NCBI RefSeq assembly: GCF_004348315.1 | Contig: NZ_SMKC01000008.1 | Coordinates: 1-60,665, forward strand | Origin: Streptomyces sp. 8K308 | Lineage (GTDB): Bacteria; Actinomycetota; Actinomycetes; Streptomycetales; Streptomycetaceae | Direction of reading: 5' to 3' | DNA: 60,665 bases | Shown: in pieces, positions 36,950 through 45,682 of the stretch | Numbering within the stretch: the stretch's first letter is position 1 | Layout of the letters: the number at the start of each line of letters is the position of its first letter | Made by a program: the position numbers and the translations under genes | Notes under the pieces: model-generated | Told to the model about the DNA's origin: nothing | The model's input: the letters and a program-made list of their open reading frames with translations, nothing else | Database searches by the model: none

Positions 36950-37219
36950 TCAGGCCAGCAGGAAGTCCGCCTCTCCGCGCTTGGCGCCTCGGATGAAGGT
37001 CTCGATCTCGTGCGGGGTGTAGATCAGTGCCGGCCCGTCGGGATCGGTCGACTGGCGCAGGGCCACCCGACCGTCGGCCAGCTTCATGGCTTCGACGCAG
37101 TTGCCGCCGTTCGTTCCGCTCCAGGGCTTGCGCCAGCCCTCGGTGCCCAGCTCCCTGGCCGGCATCCCGTTGTATATCCGTGTCGTGGTGAGCGCCCTGC
37201 GGCGCGTCTCGTCACCCAT
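36950..37219 (-). CDS. DUF397 protein of a whiJ-type locus
   Basis: An 89-residue protein with the DUF397 pattern: W-x-K-x-W-S-G-T-N-G-G-N-C-V-E-A near residues 29-44, then VALRQSTDPDGPALIYTP and a closing helix. Such small proteins are encoded next to XRE-DUF5753 regulators in many Streptomyces loci (whiJ/abaA type) and are thought to bind or counteract the regulator. The gene starts 6 bp after the XRE stop, so the two are co-transcribed. It ends at a strong shared terminator. Confidence 0.88.
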   Translation of the reverse strand: MGDETRRRALTTTRIYNGMPARELGTEGWRKPWSGTNGGNCVEAMKLADGRVALRQSTDPDGPALIYTPHEIETFIRGAKRGEADFLLA

Positions 37220-37225
37220 GCGGTG

Positions 37226-38083
37226 TCAGAGCTCCTTGCGAATGTCACCGAGGATCGCCGCGGTGTCTTGAACCGGTGCGGCCTGGGCGCCCATGCGGTC
37301 GAGCACCTCGCGGTAGGCCACGGTGTCGGGCCGTTCGTCGAGGTAGGCCGCACCGGTCAGGCTCTCGGCGTAGATGATGTCCGGCAGTTCCGGGATCTCG
37401 AATCTGAAGAGCTGGAACGGCCCGAACATGCCGGGGTGTGGCCCGGCCCTGAGCGGCATGATCTGCAGCGTGACGTTCGGCAGGGACGTCGCCTCGATCA
37501 GCCGGTCGACCTGCGCGCGCATCACGGCCGGTGGCCCGACCCTGCGCCGCAGCACGTGCTCCTCGACCACCGCCCACAGCAGCGGGGCGCGTGGCCGGCG
37601 AAGCAGTTCCTGGCGCGCCATGCGCAGGTCCACCCTGCGCTCGATCTCCTCGGTCGGCGCGCCGGGAAAACCTGTTCTGAACAGGACTCTGGCATAGTCC
37701 CGGGTTTGCAGAAGCCCCGGGACGCAGTGTGGTTCATACGCCCTGATCAGCCTGGCCTCGCCCTCCAGGCTCACGTAGAGGGAGAACCAGTCGGGGGTGA
37801 CGTCGCGGAACCGGTGCCACCAGCCGGGGCGGTTGGCCTCCTCGACCAGTTCCATGAACGACGCCACCTCGGCGTCGTCCACGCCGTAGAGCTCCAACAG
37901 GGCCTTGACGTACAGCGGCTTGAGGCCGACCTCGGCCTTCTCCATGCGGCGCACGGTGGCGGTGTTGACGCTGAGCGCGCGGGCGGCGTCGGCGAAGGTG
38001 CGGCCGGCACGCTCCCGCAGATCGCGCAGCCGCATCCCGAGGACGATCTGTCCCACGGTCGGCCCCGAACGCGCCTCTGCCAC
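37226..38083 (-). CDS. XRE-family regulator with DUF5753 domain (whiJ-like)
   Basis: 285 residues. A helix-turn-helix lies at about 16-70 (LRDLRERAGRTFADAARALS-VNTATVRRMEKAEVG), followed by the DUF5753 domain at about 90-280, recognisable by WFSLYVSLEGEARLIRAYEPHCVPGLLQT, an RM-ARQELL helix and VTLQIMPLRAG. These DNA-binding regulators occur with a DUF397 partner and often a GHKL ATPase, and influence development or antibiotic production in Streptomyces. The DUF397 gene is directly downstream. The ATPase gene is divergent, 162 bp away, and the AT-rich gap between them probably holds the control site. Confidence 0.9.
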   Translation of the reverse strand: MAEARSGPTVGQIVLGMRLRDLRERAGRTFADAARALSVNTATVRRMEKAEVGLKPLYVKALLELYGVDDAEVASFMELVEEANRPGWWHRFRDVTPDWFSLYVSLEGEARLIRAYEPHCVPGLLQTRDYARVLFRTGFPGAPTEEIERRVDLRMARQELLRRPRAPLLWAVVEEHVLRRRVGPPAVMRAQVDRLIEATSLPNVTLQIMPLRAGPHPGMFGPFQLFRFEIPELPDIIYAESLTGAAYLDERPDTVAYREVLDRMGAQAAPVQDTAAILGDIRKEL

Positions 38084-38245
38084 CTCGCCCTCCTCCGGGC
38101 ATTGCCAAGTCCCCCGACCCGGACAAAGTTTGCCACACCCAGTAGCGGCATCGGCAGAGAGTCATCTGACTTTCTGCAAATTGCAGAACTACCCTTGCGC
38201 TTGCGTAGCGTCGTTGCCCATAGTTATCAAGTGACCCGGCTCACG

Positions 38246-38731
38246 ATGGCTCCTGCCCCATGGAAGGCGACCCCGCCCGTGTCCCCACTTCGCGGCACGA
38301 CGCCCATCCCTCTGCCCCGCCGCGCGGACCACCGTCCGCCGAGCCCGCCGGGCGAGCGGATCGACCTGCCGGCGGTCGCGACCTCGGTCGCCGCGGCGCG
38401 AGCTCGGGTGCGGACCCGCCTCGATCACTGGGGGCTTCCGGAGTCGGTCCGTGACACGGCGCAACTGGTCGTCTCCGAACTGGTGACCAACGCCGTTCTG
38501 CACACGCGCAGTGACCGTGTGGTGTGTTGGCTGGTCTCGCAGGGCCGTGGGGTGCGGGTCGAGGTCACGGACCAGGGCCCCGGCATGGCCCCCCGGGTGC
38601 CGCGCCAGGCAAGCTCGGAGGCGGAGGGCGGCCGCGGCCTCATGCTGCTCGACTCGCTTGCGGTGCGCTGGGGTGTCATCCCACCGGGGCACGTGTCGGG
38701 CTGCACCGTGTGGGCCGAGATACACCCCTGA
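38246..38731 (+). CDS. GHKL ATPase, RsbW/anti-sigma-like (third member of whiJ-type locus)
   Basis: A 161-residue protein whose core (residues 40-160) is an HATPase_c domain of the small serine-kinase/anti-sigma type: N-box region VVSELVTNAVLHT, G1 motif VTDQGPGM and GGRGLMLLDSLAVRWGV. The N-terminal 35 residues are Pro-rich and variable. The frame stays open nearly 1.5 kb upstream across other genes, so the start is judged by homology; ATG 38246 or GTG 38231 are the sensible choices. It is divergent from the XRE regulator. It probably binds ATP and may sequester or phosphorylate a partner; the partner is unknown. Confidence 0.85.
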   Translation: MAPAPWKATPPVSPLRGTTPIPLPRRADHRPPSPPGERIDLPAVATSVAAARARVRTRLDHWGLPESVRDTAQLVVSELVTNAVLHTRSDRVVCWLVSQGRGVRVEVTDQGPGMAPRVPRQASSEAEGGRGLMLLDSLAVRWGVIPPGHVSGCTVWAEIHP

Positions 38732-38866
38732 CGCCCCGGTCCCCACACTCGCGGACACCGCCCGCCAACATCAAAATTGGATAACTTCCGTCACCTCCGC
38801 CACAACCTTTTACGAGTACGGTTTCCGGAGTGCACACGTCCGGTCACGGCGCGCTATGGTGCGCGC

Positions 38867-40696
38867 GTGTCGCGCATCCCTCCCCTCCCGCGTCCACCCC
38901 GCCCGGTCCTCATCGGCGGTGTGCTGGCGCTCGGTTTCGGCGGTCTGTCCCTCGGTTGGATCCTGCTCTTCGGCCCGCTCGGCGGCGAGATAGCGCGGGG
39001 CACCAGCGTCCAGGGCGTGGACATCGGCGGTCTCTCGCCCGATGAGGCGCGGGATCGGCTGTCCGCCGAGCTCGCCGACTCCTGGTCCGCCCCGCTCCAG
39101 GTGCTGCTCGGCGGTGAACAGTCCGAGCGGCACGCCGTCGAACCGGCCACCGCCGGCCTCCGCGTCGACGTCGAGGCGACCGTCGCGCAGGCCGACCGAT
39201 CCGGCCCGCTCGGCCGGCTCTTCGGGGCCAGGGGCGGCGAGTTGGAGCCCGTGGTCATCCAGGACGCGGCGGGCGCGAGGGCCGGGCTCGCCGCGCTCGC
39301 CGACTCCTGGGAGAGCGCGGTCGAGGAGGGCGCGGTGTCCTTCGTGGACGGCCGGGTGGAGGTCACCGAGCCCGAGGCGGGCATCGTGCTCGACGTGGCC
39401 GGCTCGCTCGGGCCGCTGCGGGACGCCTATCCCTTCGACGCCGACGCCGGGCCGGTGCGGCTGCCGGTCTGGCAGGCCGAGCCACGCACCGACCAGCGTG
39501 AGGTGGAGCGGGCCCTCGCCGAGTTCGCCGAGCCGGCCATGTCAGGACCCGTCACCCTCACCGCAGGCGACCGCCGCATCCCCATCTCGCCCGAGGTGAT
39601 CGGCGACCACCTCGCCCTCACCCCCGACGCGCTGGGCACGCTGCGCCCCGAGTTGGACGGCGAGGCGCTGGCCGCCGACGAGCGCGTCGCCGAGGCGCTC
39701 GCCGCGGCCACCGTCGACCCGGTCGAGGGCACCGTGCGCCTCGACGGCGACCGGGTGGTCTTCGACGAGCCGGGCGAACCCGGCAGCCGGGTGGCGCCCG
39801 ATGCGGTCGGCGAGGCCGTGCTCCCGCTCCTCACCGGGATCGGTGAGGCGGCCCGCACCGGCCCCGTGGACACCGAGCCGGTCGAGCCGACGCTCAGCCG
39901 CGACACCTACCGGGAGCTGGGCCTCGTCGAGGAGATGTCCTCCTTCACCGTCGAGTTCGAGCCCGCCGACTACCGCACCACCAACATCGGCCGCGCCGCC
40001 GAGCTGATCAACGGCTCGCTGGTGCTGCCCGACGAGACCTGGAGCTTCAACGACCGGGTCGGCGAGCGCACCGAGGAGAACGGCTTCGTGGAGGGCGTCA
40101 TCATCCTCGACGACCAGTACCAGCGCGCCCAGGGCGGCGGCGTCTCGGCCGTGGCCACCACCGTCTACAACGCGATCTTCTTCGCCGGCGTCAAGCCGCT
40201 CGAACACGGCGCGCACTCCTTCTACATCGAGCGCTATCCGGAGGGCCGCGAGGCCACCGTCGCCTGGGGCAGCCTCGACCTGCGCTTCCTCAACGACTCG
40301 GGCAACGCCGTCTACATCTTGGCCGACGCCACCGACACCTCGGTCACCGTCACCTTCCTCGGCACCAGGAAGTACGACCAGGTCCGCGCCGACACCGGCC
40401 CGCGCGAGAACATCCGCGAACCGGAGACCCGGCGGGGCGAGGGCGAGGACTGCGTGCCGCAGCCCCCGTTCGAGGGCTTCGACGTCGAGGTCCAGCGGAT
40501 CTTCGTCAACGACGGCGAGGAGGTCGGCCGGGAGAGCTACACCACCAGCTACGTGCCGCGCGACGAGGTCCTCTGCCCCGCCACGGTGACCGGCTCGGTC
40601 TCGGCGCGGGAGGCCGACCAGGGCACGGCGCCGGAACGGAACCCACCGGTCTCCGGCGGCGGCTGGCCCTGGTGGTACTGGGGCCAGGGCTACTGA
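38867..40696 (+). CDS. VanW-family membrane-anchored protein
   Basis: 609 residues from the GTG at 38867. Residues 11-32 are a single hydrophobic anchor. Residues 45-370 contain repeats of the peptidoglycan-binding-like type found in VanW proteins (TSVQGVDIGGLSPDEAR; a related pattern recurs after 240). Residues 375-520 are the VanW domain (TTNIGRAAELINGSLVLPDETWSFN, GFVEGVIILDD, GGGVSAVATTVYNA). The tail is Pro/Gly/Trp-rich. It should face the outside of the cell and interact with the wall; the biochemical function of VanW is unknown. An ATG 30 codons earlier (38777) is possible, but that extension is Arg-rich with no membrane or signal character and overlaps promoter-like AT-rich sequence, so the later GTG was chosen. 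Confidence 0.85.
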   Translation: MSRIPPLPRPPRPVLIGGVLALGFGGLSLGWILLFGPLGGEIARGTSVQGVDIGGLSPDEARDRLSAELADSWSAPLQVLLGGEQSERHAVEPATAGLRVDVEATVAQADRSGPLGRLFGARGGELEPVVIQDAAGARAGLAALADSWESAVEEGAVSFVDGRVEVTEPEAGIVLDVAGSLGPLRDAYPFDADAGPVRLPVWQAEPRTDQREVERALAEFAEPAMSGPVTLTAGDRRIPISPEVIGDHLALTPDALGTLRPELDGEALAADERVAEALAAATVDPVEGTVRLDGDRVVFDEPGEPGSRVAPDAVGEAVLPLLTGIGEAARTGPVDTEPVEPTLSRDTYRELGLVEEMSSFTVEFEPADYRTTNIGRAAELINGSLVLPDETWSFNDRVGERTEENGFVEGVIILDDQYQRAQGGGVSAVATTVYNAIFFAGVKPLEHGAHSFYIERYPEGREATVAWGSLDLRFLNDSGNAVYILADATDTSVTVTFLGTRKYDQVRADTGPRENIREPETRRGEGEDCVPQPPFEGFDVEVQRIFVNDGEEVGRESYTTSYVPRDEVLCPATVTGSVSAREADQGTAPERNPPVSGGGWPWWYWGQGY

Positions 40697-40718
40697 CCCC
40701 GCGGCCCCCGGGCCCGCG

Positions 40719-41732
40719 TCAGGCCGGCGCGAGGACGTCGATGAAGCTGAAGGCGGGGACGTCGAGCAGGCGGCGGTCGACGATCCGCCAGCCGCTCTCC
40801 TCGATGGCGGTCGACCACTCGTCGATGGTCGGCACCAGCTGCCCCATCACGCTGTGCACGGTCTCAAACCCCAGGGTGAACATGGGGTGTTCGGGTCCGT
40901 CCAGGCCGGTGGAGCGGCAGGTGTCGCCGAGGATCAGGTTCCTGGCGGACGGGAAGACGGTCCGCAGCCGGCGCAGCGTGCGCACGCAGTTCTGCCGGGG
41001 CCAGAGGTCGTGGCCCATCAGGAAGCAGGTCACCGTGTCGACCTGCCCGTACTCGGGGCGCGGGCCCATGGTGACCAGGTCGTCCTGGAGCAGCGTGACC
41101 CGGTCGGCGACGCCGGCCTCCCGCACCGCCTCCCTGGCCAGGCTGATCGCGCTCGCCGACTTGTCGACACCGATCAGCCGCAGCTCGGGCCGGAGCGCCG
41201 CCAGCGTCCGCAGCCGCTCCCCGCCGCCGCACCCCAGGTCGGCGACGGTGCCGAGCTCCAGCTTCTCCAGCATGTCGCACAGCGCCGGGTCGAAGTAGGT
41301 CTGGGTGATGTTGCGGCAGGCCACGCTGAGGGCGCGGGCGTCCCGCCGCACGAAGCCGCCCTGCCGCAGGCTGTTGACCACCTTGACCGGCAGGGTGGTG
41401 AGCAGTTCGCCGCAGCCCCTGGTCAGCCAGTAGAAGAAGGCGCGGGCGCGGAACGCGTCGTCGAAGCCGATGTCGGTCTCGGCCACCTTGCGCTCCGGGT
41501 CCAGCATGACGATGCGGCGGCTGGAGAGGGCGACCAGGATGGCCCGCACCGTGTGCGGGTGCGCGTCCCGCTGCTCGGCGAAGGCGGCTATGTCGACACG
41601 TCGTCTCTGGTCCAGCTCGTCGAGCAGCCCGATCTCCCACGCGGCGCTCAGCGCGGCCGAGGCGATGGCCCCGTTGAACGTGTCGGCGCAGTAGCGCGCC
41701 CCCTCCGGCAGCCGCTGCTGGGATGTCGTCAT
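40719..41732 (-). CDS. Class I SAM-dependent methyltransferase
   Basis: 337 residues. An N-terminal helical/winged-helix region (residues 20-85, with LLDELDQRRRVDIAAFAEQR) precedes a Rossmann methyltransferase domain: motif I VADLGCGGGERL near 170, an acidic residue ending strand 2 in LRLIGVDKS, and motif NLILGDTCR late in the fold. This two-part layout is shared with O-methyltransferases and some C-methyltransferases of antibiotic pathways. The substrate cannot be read from the sequence. It converges on the VanW gene and sits alone, 8 kb from the PKS, so a role in polyketide tailoring is possible but unsupported. The ATG at 41732 gives the conventional start. Confidence 0.85.
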   Translation of the reverse strand: MTTSQQRLPEGARYCADTFNGAIASAALSAAWEIGLLDELDQRRRVDIAAFAEQRDAHPHTVRAILVALSSRRIVMLDPERKVAETDIGFDDAFRARAFFYWLTRGCGELLTTLPVKVVNSLRQGGFVRRDARALSVACRNITQTYFDPALCDMLEKLELGTVADLGCGGGERLRTLAALRPELRLIGVDKSASAISLAREAVREAGVADRVTLLQDDLVTMGPRPEYGQVDTVTCFLMGHDLWPRQNCVRTLRRLRTVFPSARNLILGDTCRSTGLDGPEHPMFTLGFETVHSVMGQLVPTIDEWSTAIEESGWRIVDRRLLDVPAFSFIDVLAPA

Positions 41733-41846
41733 CGCATGCCCCTGTTTTCTGTGCTTGCTAGGGATTCGGCGTTGTCCCCAGCGTGCGGCGGCGCCGCGAC
41801 ACGCGCATGCAGGGTGGAGCGAAATGCGGCCGTTCGGGTGAGACTC

Positions 41847-42218
41847 CTAGGCGGGGTGGCAGGGCGTGTTGGTGACCAGGGCCGTGGTGGCCCGCGCGAT
41901 GGCGGAGTCAAGCCGATCGCGGGTGCGCTCCAACTCACCGATCCTGGCGCCGATCCGGTCCCGCTCGGCCGCCAGCACGGCCAACACCTCGGGCGTCGAC
42001 TCGCCGGTCGCGATGCACGGCAGCAGCCCGAGGATCGCTCGGCTGGTGAGCCCGGCGGCGTACAGCTCCTGGATCATCAGCACCCGGTCCACGGCGCGCT
42101 CCGGGTAGCGCCGCTGGCCGGACGGGCTGCGCTCCGGCTCGAGCAGCCGCTGCTCCTCGTAGTAGCGCAGCGCACGCACGCTGACGCCCGTCCGCGCGGC
42201 GAGCTCGCCGATCCGCAT
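41847..42218 (-). CDS. MerR-family transcriptional regulator
   Basis: 123 residues: MRIGELAARTGVSVRALRYYEEQRLL is the MerR winged-helix start, followed by the second wing and a coiled-coil dimer helix (residues 78-112, EVLAVLAAERDRIGARIGELERTRDRLDS). The C-terminus has one Cys (NTPCHPA) plus an internal Cys in LPCIATGE, but no recognised metal-binding pattern. It is divergent from the old yellow enzyme gene with a MerR-type promoter between them (42250-42281), so it likely controls that reductase in response to an electrophile or drug. Confidence 0.9.
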   Translation of the reverse strand: MRIGELAARTGVSVRALRYYEEQRLLEPERSPSGQRRYPERAVDRVLMIQELYAAGLTSRAILGLLPCIATGESTPEVLAVLAAERDRIGARIGELERTRDRLDSAIARATTALVTNTPCHPA

Positions 42219-42249
42219 CGCGCCTCCCCGTGATCCCGGTCACTCCGTC

Positions 42250-42281
42250 TTGCCTCTGACGTCAGCGTGAGGTTTTAGCTT
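42250..42281 (+). promoter_or_regulatory. MerR-type promoter with overlong spacer and palindrome
   Basis: TTGCCT at 42250-42255 and TAGCTT at 42276-42281 are separated by 20 bp (19 if TTAGCT is used), the long spacing that MerR activators correct by DNA distortion. Between them lies the perfect palindrome CTGACGTCAG (42256-42265). It is placed correctly for the reductase gene starting at 42337. Confidence 0.65.
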
Positions 42282-42336
42282 AGCCGTCGCGCGCGCAGTT
42301 CGGTCCACCCCTTCCACACACGCAAAGGAAACGACC

Positions 42337-43416
42337 GTGACCAGCCTCTTCGACGGCTACCGCATCGGCGACCTCCGCCTGCCCAACCGCCTTGTGATGG
42401 CCCCGATGACCCGGGCCCGAGCCACCGCCGACGGCCTCGCGACGCCGTCGATGGCCACCTACTACGCCCAGCGCGCCACCGCGGGGCTGCTCGTCAGCGA
42501 GGGCGTGGCCCCCAGCCACCCCGGCCAGGCGAACCCCGACATGCCGGGGCTGCGCAACGCCGCCGAGGTGGCCGCCTGGCGCCCGGTGACCGACGCGGTG
42601 CATGCCAACGGAGGCCGGATCTTCGCCCAACTCATGCACGGCGGCCGGGTGGGCCACCCCGCGGTCTCCGGCCACCAGCCCGTCGCGCCGTCCGCGGTCG
42701 CGATGCGCGGCGACGTCTTCGTCAGGTTCGGCGAGCCGATGCGGCCGGCGCCCATGCCCCGCGCCCTGACGACGGCCGAGGTCGGCGCCGAGGCCCGGGT
42801 GTACGCCGACGCCGCCCGCCGCGCGGTCGAGGCCGGCTTCGACGGCGTCGAACTCCACGGCGCCAACGGCTATCTGATCCAGCAGTTCCTCTCCAGCAAC
42901 GCCAACCAGCGCACCGACCGATACGGCGGGTCGCTCACCGGCCGCATCGCCTTCGCCGTCGAGGCCGTCACGGCGACGGCCGACGCGATCGGCGCGGAGC
43001 GCGTCGGCATCCGCCTCTCCCCAGGCGGCCGGGTGTGGGACATCGTCGAGGACGACGTGCCGGGGCTCTACTCGGCGCTGTTCGCCGCGCTCGCCCCGCT
43101 CGGCCTGGCCTACGTCCACCTGCTGGCCCCGCCCGACGGCGACGAACTGCTCGACGGGCTGCGCCGGGCGTGGCCGGGAACCCTTGTCGTCAACCCCGGC
43201 GGGCAGATCGGCCCGCGAGAGACCGACCAGGCCGACGGCGAGAAGTGGCTGGCGCGCGGCGCCGACCTGATCGGCTACGGCCGGGCGTTCCTCGCCAACC
43301 CCGACCTGGTCGAGCGCTTCCGCACCGGCGTGCCGCCACGGCCCACCCCGGACCGCGAGACCTGGTACCAGGGCGGCGACACCGGCTTCATCGACTACCC
43401 GAGCCACCAGTACTGA
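42337..43416 (+). CDS. Alkene reductase, old yellow enzyme family (FMN)
   Basis: 359 residues, a complete (beta/alpha)8 FMN oxidoreductase. Marks are the start LFDGYRIGDLRLPNRLVMAPMTR, QLMHGGRVGHP, the substrate-binding HxxN pair in GVELHGANGYLIQQFLSSNANQRTDRYGGS, and phosphate-binding GYGRAFLANPDL near the end. These enzymes reduce activated C=C bonds of enones, nitroalkenes or quinones with NAD(P)H, in the cytoplasm. The GTG at 42337 follows AAAGGAA. The gene is divergent from the MerR regulator and behind a MerR-type promoter, so induction by reactive substrates is likely. Confidence 0.92.
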   Translation: MTSLFDGYRIGDLRLPNRLVMAPMTRARATADGLATPSMATYYAQRATAGLLVSEGVAPSHPGQANPDMPGLRNAAEVAAWRPVTDAVHANGGRIFAQLMHGGRVGHPAVSGHQPVAPSAVAMRGDVFVRFGEPMRPAPMPRALTTAEVGAEARVYADAARRAVEAGFDGVELHGANGYLIQQFLSSNANQRTDRYGGSLTGRIAFAVEAVTATADAIGAERVGIRLSPGGRVWDIVEDDVPGLYSALFAALAPLGLAYVHLLAPPDGDELLDGLRRAWPGTLVVNPGGQIGPRETDQADGEKWLARGADLIGYGRAFLANPDLVERFRTGVPPRPTPDRETWYQGGDTGFIDYPSHQY

Positions 43417-43435
43417 CCGACCGGCAGGCGCGCCC

Positions 43436-44602
43436 TCAGCCTCGCTCGACGGCGGGCACCCGGGCGGGGTGGAGGCGCGCCAGCAGGGCGTAGGCCGCGG
43501 CCATGGCGAGCGCCACGGCCAGCAGCGCGGGCCCGATGACGGCGGCGTCGAACCGTTCGACCAGCAGGCCGATGGTGCCAGGCAACAGCACGTTGCTGCC
43601 GTTCGCGGCGGCCATCTGCGCGCCGACGGCCCGGTCGGCCTGCGCCGGCCCGACCCGGTCGGCCGTGGTCAGGATCAGCAGCGGGAACACCGGTGCCGAG
43701 GCGAGGGCGACGAGCAGCATCCCGCCGACGGCCAGCGGCGCGGGACCCGGCGCGGCCATGGCGCCGGTCCCCGCCACGATCCCGGCGACGGAGGCCGCGA
43801 GCACCGGCCCGATCCCGACCCGCTCGGCGAGTTGGCCGAGGCCGAGCCGGCCGACGAACATGACGGCCCAGTAGCCGGAGACGACCAGACCGGCCACGTC
43901 GGCCGGCAGGCCCTGCGCCGAGGTGAGGTAGAGGTAACCCCACAGGCCGATGCCGCCCTCGACGCCCATCTGGAGCACGAAGACCACCGAGCCGAGCACC
44001 AGTCCCCTGCCGGAGCGCGGCGCCGGGCCCTTCGGGCGCGCCAGGGGCCGCGGCCTCGCCGCCGCCCAGCGGCGGGTGTTCAGCAGGAAGGCGCAGCCGA
44101 GCGCCGCCTGGGCGCCGGCCACGAGCGCGTAGGCGAGGCGCCAGCCCAGCTCCGCGCTGAGCACCGCGGTGACCACGGCGGGCCCGACGACCGAGCCGAG
44201 CCCGTAGCTGGCGTGCATCCAGGTGATCTGCCGGGCGCTGAACCGGCTCGCGGCATAGGCGTTGAGCGCCGCGTCGATCGCGCCGGAGGCGAGGCCGAGG
44301 AGCACGGTCGCGCCGACCACGCCCCAGAAGGAGGGCGCGACCGCGTAGCCGACCACGGCGAGGACGGACAGCCAGGTGCTGCCGCTGAGCAGCCGCCCGA
44401 GCGGCAACCAGCTCAGCAGCCGCCCCGTCAGGGCGCTGGACAGCACGGCGGCACCGACCCCGAACGGCAGCAACAGACCGAGCGCGCCGATGGGTTGGTC
44501 GAGGCTGACGCTCATCCCCGGCCAGGCGACGCCCAACACGCTGTCGGGCAGCGCCATGCTGACATAGGCGAGACAGGAGAGAACGAGAAGTGAGGCGGAC
44601 AT
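43436..44602 (-). CDS. MFS transporter (12 TM, unknown substrate)
   Basis: 388 residues with about 12 hydrophobic segments and no large soluble domain. The opening MSASLLVLSCLAYVSMALPDSVLGVAWP and the motif GLASGAIDAALNAYAA-RFSARQITWMHASYGLGSVVGP resemble the fucose-permease-like branch of the major facilitator superfamily. It converges on the old yellow enzyme gene with 19 bp between stops. The upstream 168 bp (44603-44770) shows no gene. The substrate cannot be predicted. Confidence 0.85.
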   Translation of the reverse strand: MSASLLVLSCLAYVSMALPDSVLGVAWPGMSVSLDQPIGALGLLLPFGVGAAVLSSALTGRLLSWLPLGRLLSGSTWLSVLAVVGYAVAPSFWGVVGATVLLGLASGAIDAALNAYAASRFSARQITWMHASYGLGSVVGPAVVTAVLSAELGWRLAYALVAGAQAALGCAFLLNTRRWAAARPRPLARPKGPAPRSGRGLVLGSVVFVLQMGVEGGIGLWGYLYLTSAQGLPADVAGLVVSGYWAVMFVGRLGLGQLAERVGIGPVLAASVAGIVAGTGAMAAPGPAPLAVGGMLLVALASAPVFPLLILTTADRVGPAQADRAVGAQMAAANGSNVLLPGTIGLLVERFDAAVIGPALLAVALAMAAAYALLARLHPARVPAVERG

Positions 44603-44770
44603 GGAGGAAGGGCCCTTCGGGGAGCGACGGATGGGACGTCGGGCGCTCGCCGTGCCACGCGATCTCTGTCGGCGGCACGCGCGCTACCGCGTGCCGGGAC
44701 TCCCTGGTGCCTCACATCCGCCCATGTCCGCGACCTCCTGGCCGATCACCGTACACCGAACCGGCGTCGG

Positions 44771-45313
44771 CTACTCCCCCGTTGCTCCGTCCACCGCCTC
44801 GCGCAGCAGGTCGGCGTGGCCGTTGTGCCGCGCGTACTCCTCGATCATGTGCGTCAGGATCCAGCGCAGGCTTGGCGATCGCCCGTCCCGCCAGGCGCTC
44901 CTGGCCAGTTGGTCGACCCCGCCGCCCTCGGCCAGCGCCTCATCGACCGAGCGACGCGACCGGTCCACCGCCTCCTCCCACAGGGTCCGCAGCGCCTCGG
45001 GGCTGTCCTTCGCGGCCGAGTGCCAGTCCCAGTCGGGGTCGGCCTTCCAGTCCACGGTGTCCCACGGCGGCACCGGATCCCGGTCGTGCAGGAACCGCGA
45101 GAACCAGTGGTCCTCGACGTAGGCCAGGTGCTTGAGCAGCCCCCCGAGCGTCATCGTCGAGGCCCCGACCGTGGCCGCGAGCCCGGCCGCGTCGAGTCCC
45201 GCGCACTTCCACGCCAGCGTGGCCCGGTGGAACTCGAGGTACCCGAGCAGGGTCGCCACCTCGTCCCCCGCCACCGGCGGCTCGGGCCGTCCCTGTTCAT
45301 CTATGTCGGTCAT
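44771..45313 (-). CDS. DinB-family (DUF664) protein
   Basis: 180 residues of the actinobacterial DUF664 branch of the DinB four-helix-bundle fold. The three metal-binding His positions appear in LLKHLAYVEDHWF (about residues 63-70) and EYARHNGHADLLREAVDG near the end. DinB-fold enzymes include thiol-dependent transferases that use mycothiol or bacillithiol in detoxification; the reaction of this member is unknown. It is a single gene with ATG at 45313. Confidence 0.88.
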   Translation of the reverse strand: MTDIDEQGRPEPPVAGDEVATLLGYLEFHRATLAWKCAGLDAAGLAATVGASTMTLGGLLKHLAYVEDHWFSRFLHDRDPVPPWDTVDWKADPDWDWHSAAKDSPEALRTLWEEAVDRSRRSVDEALAEGGGVDQLARSAWRDGRSPSLRWILTHMIEEYARHNGHADLLREAVDGATGE

Positions 45314-45354
45314 GCCCCGGGAGTGTAGAGGGCGGTCCGGGACGCCCGGCCGGG

Positions 45355-45657
45355 TCAGCCGGCGGCGAGCAGTGTCCGGGCGACCTCCCGCGCGCGGCTG
45401 GCGTTGATCCCGGCGGTGGCCATGGCCCCGCTGGCCAGCACGGCGAGTTGGTCGGCGCGCTCGGCGGGCAGGCCGGCCGCGTCCCCCAACGCCCGGAGAT
45501 GGTCGAAGACCGCGAGGATCCGCTCGCGCGGGGCGTCCGCGTGCTCCTCGACGTAGGCGGCGAGGGTCTCGCGGACGGCCAGGTCACACTCCTGGAGCAC
45601 GGCCTGGAGCAGGTCCCCCTTGGCCGGAAGCCCAGTGGCATGACCATGGCACATCAA
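45355..45657 (-). pseudogene. Remnant of a TetR-family regulator
   Basis: The 100-residue frame has no DNA-binding domain. Residues 12-56 (KGDLLQAVLQECDLAVRETL and the following DAPRERILAVFDHLRAL) match the start of a TetR ligand-binding domain, which normally follows a helix-turn-helix ending in YF-SKxxLL. Residues 58-100 (GLPAERADQLAVLASGAM, ASRAREVARTLLAA) match the C-terminal end of such proteins. The N-terminal 40-50 residues and about 60 central residues are missing. The divergent neighbour, whose first codons are only 26 bp away, is also broken, so a deletion that removed the regulator head is likely. Confidence 0.75.
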
Positions 45658-45682
45658 GAGACTTCACGTCCGGTACCGCACG

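Noticed and set aside
36788..38180. Long upstream extension of the GHKL ATPase frame
   Set aside because: It runs through the MFS end, the terminator and the antisense of DUF397 and XRE genes; only the last 161 codons have family character.
40719..41732. Assignment of the methyltransferase as a PKS tailoring enzyme
   Set aside because: It is 8 kb away with unrelated genes between and no shared promoter or operon; only the generic fold supports the idea.
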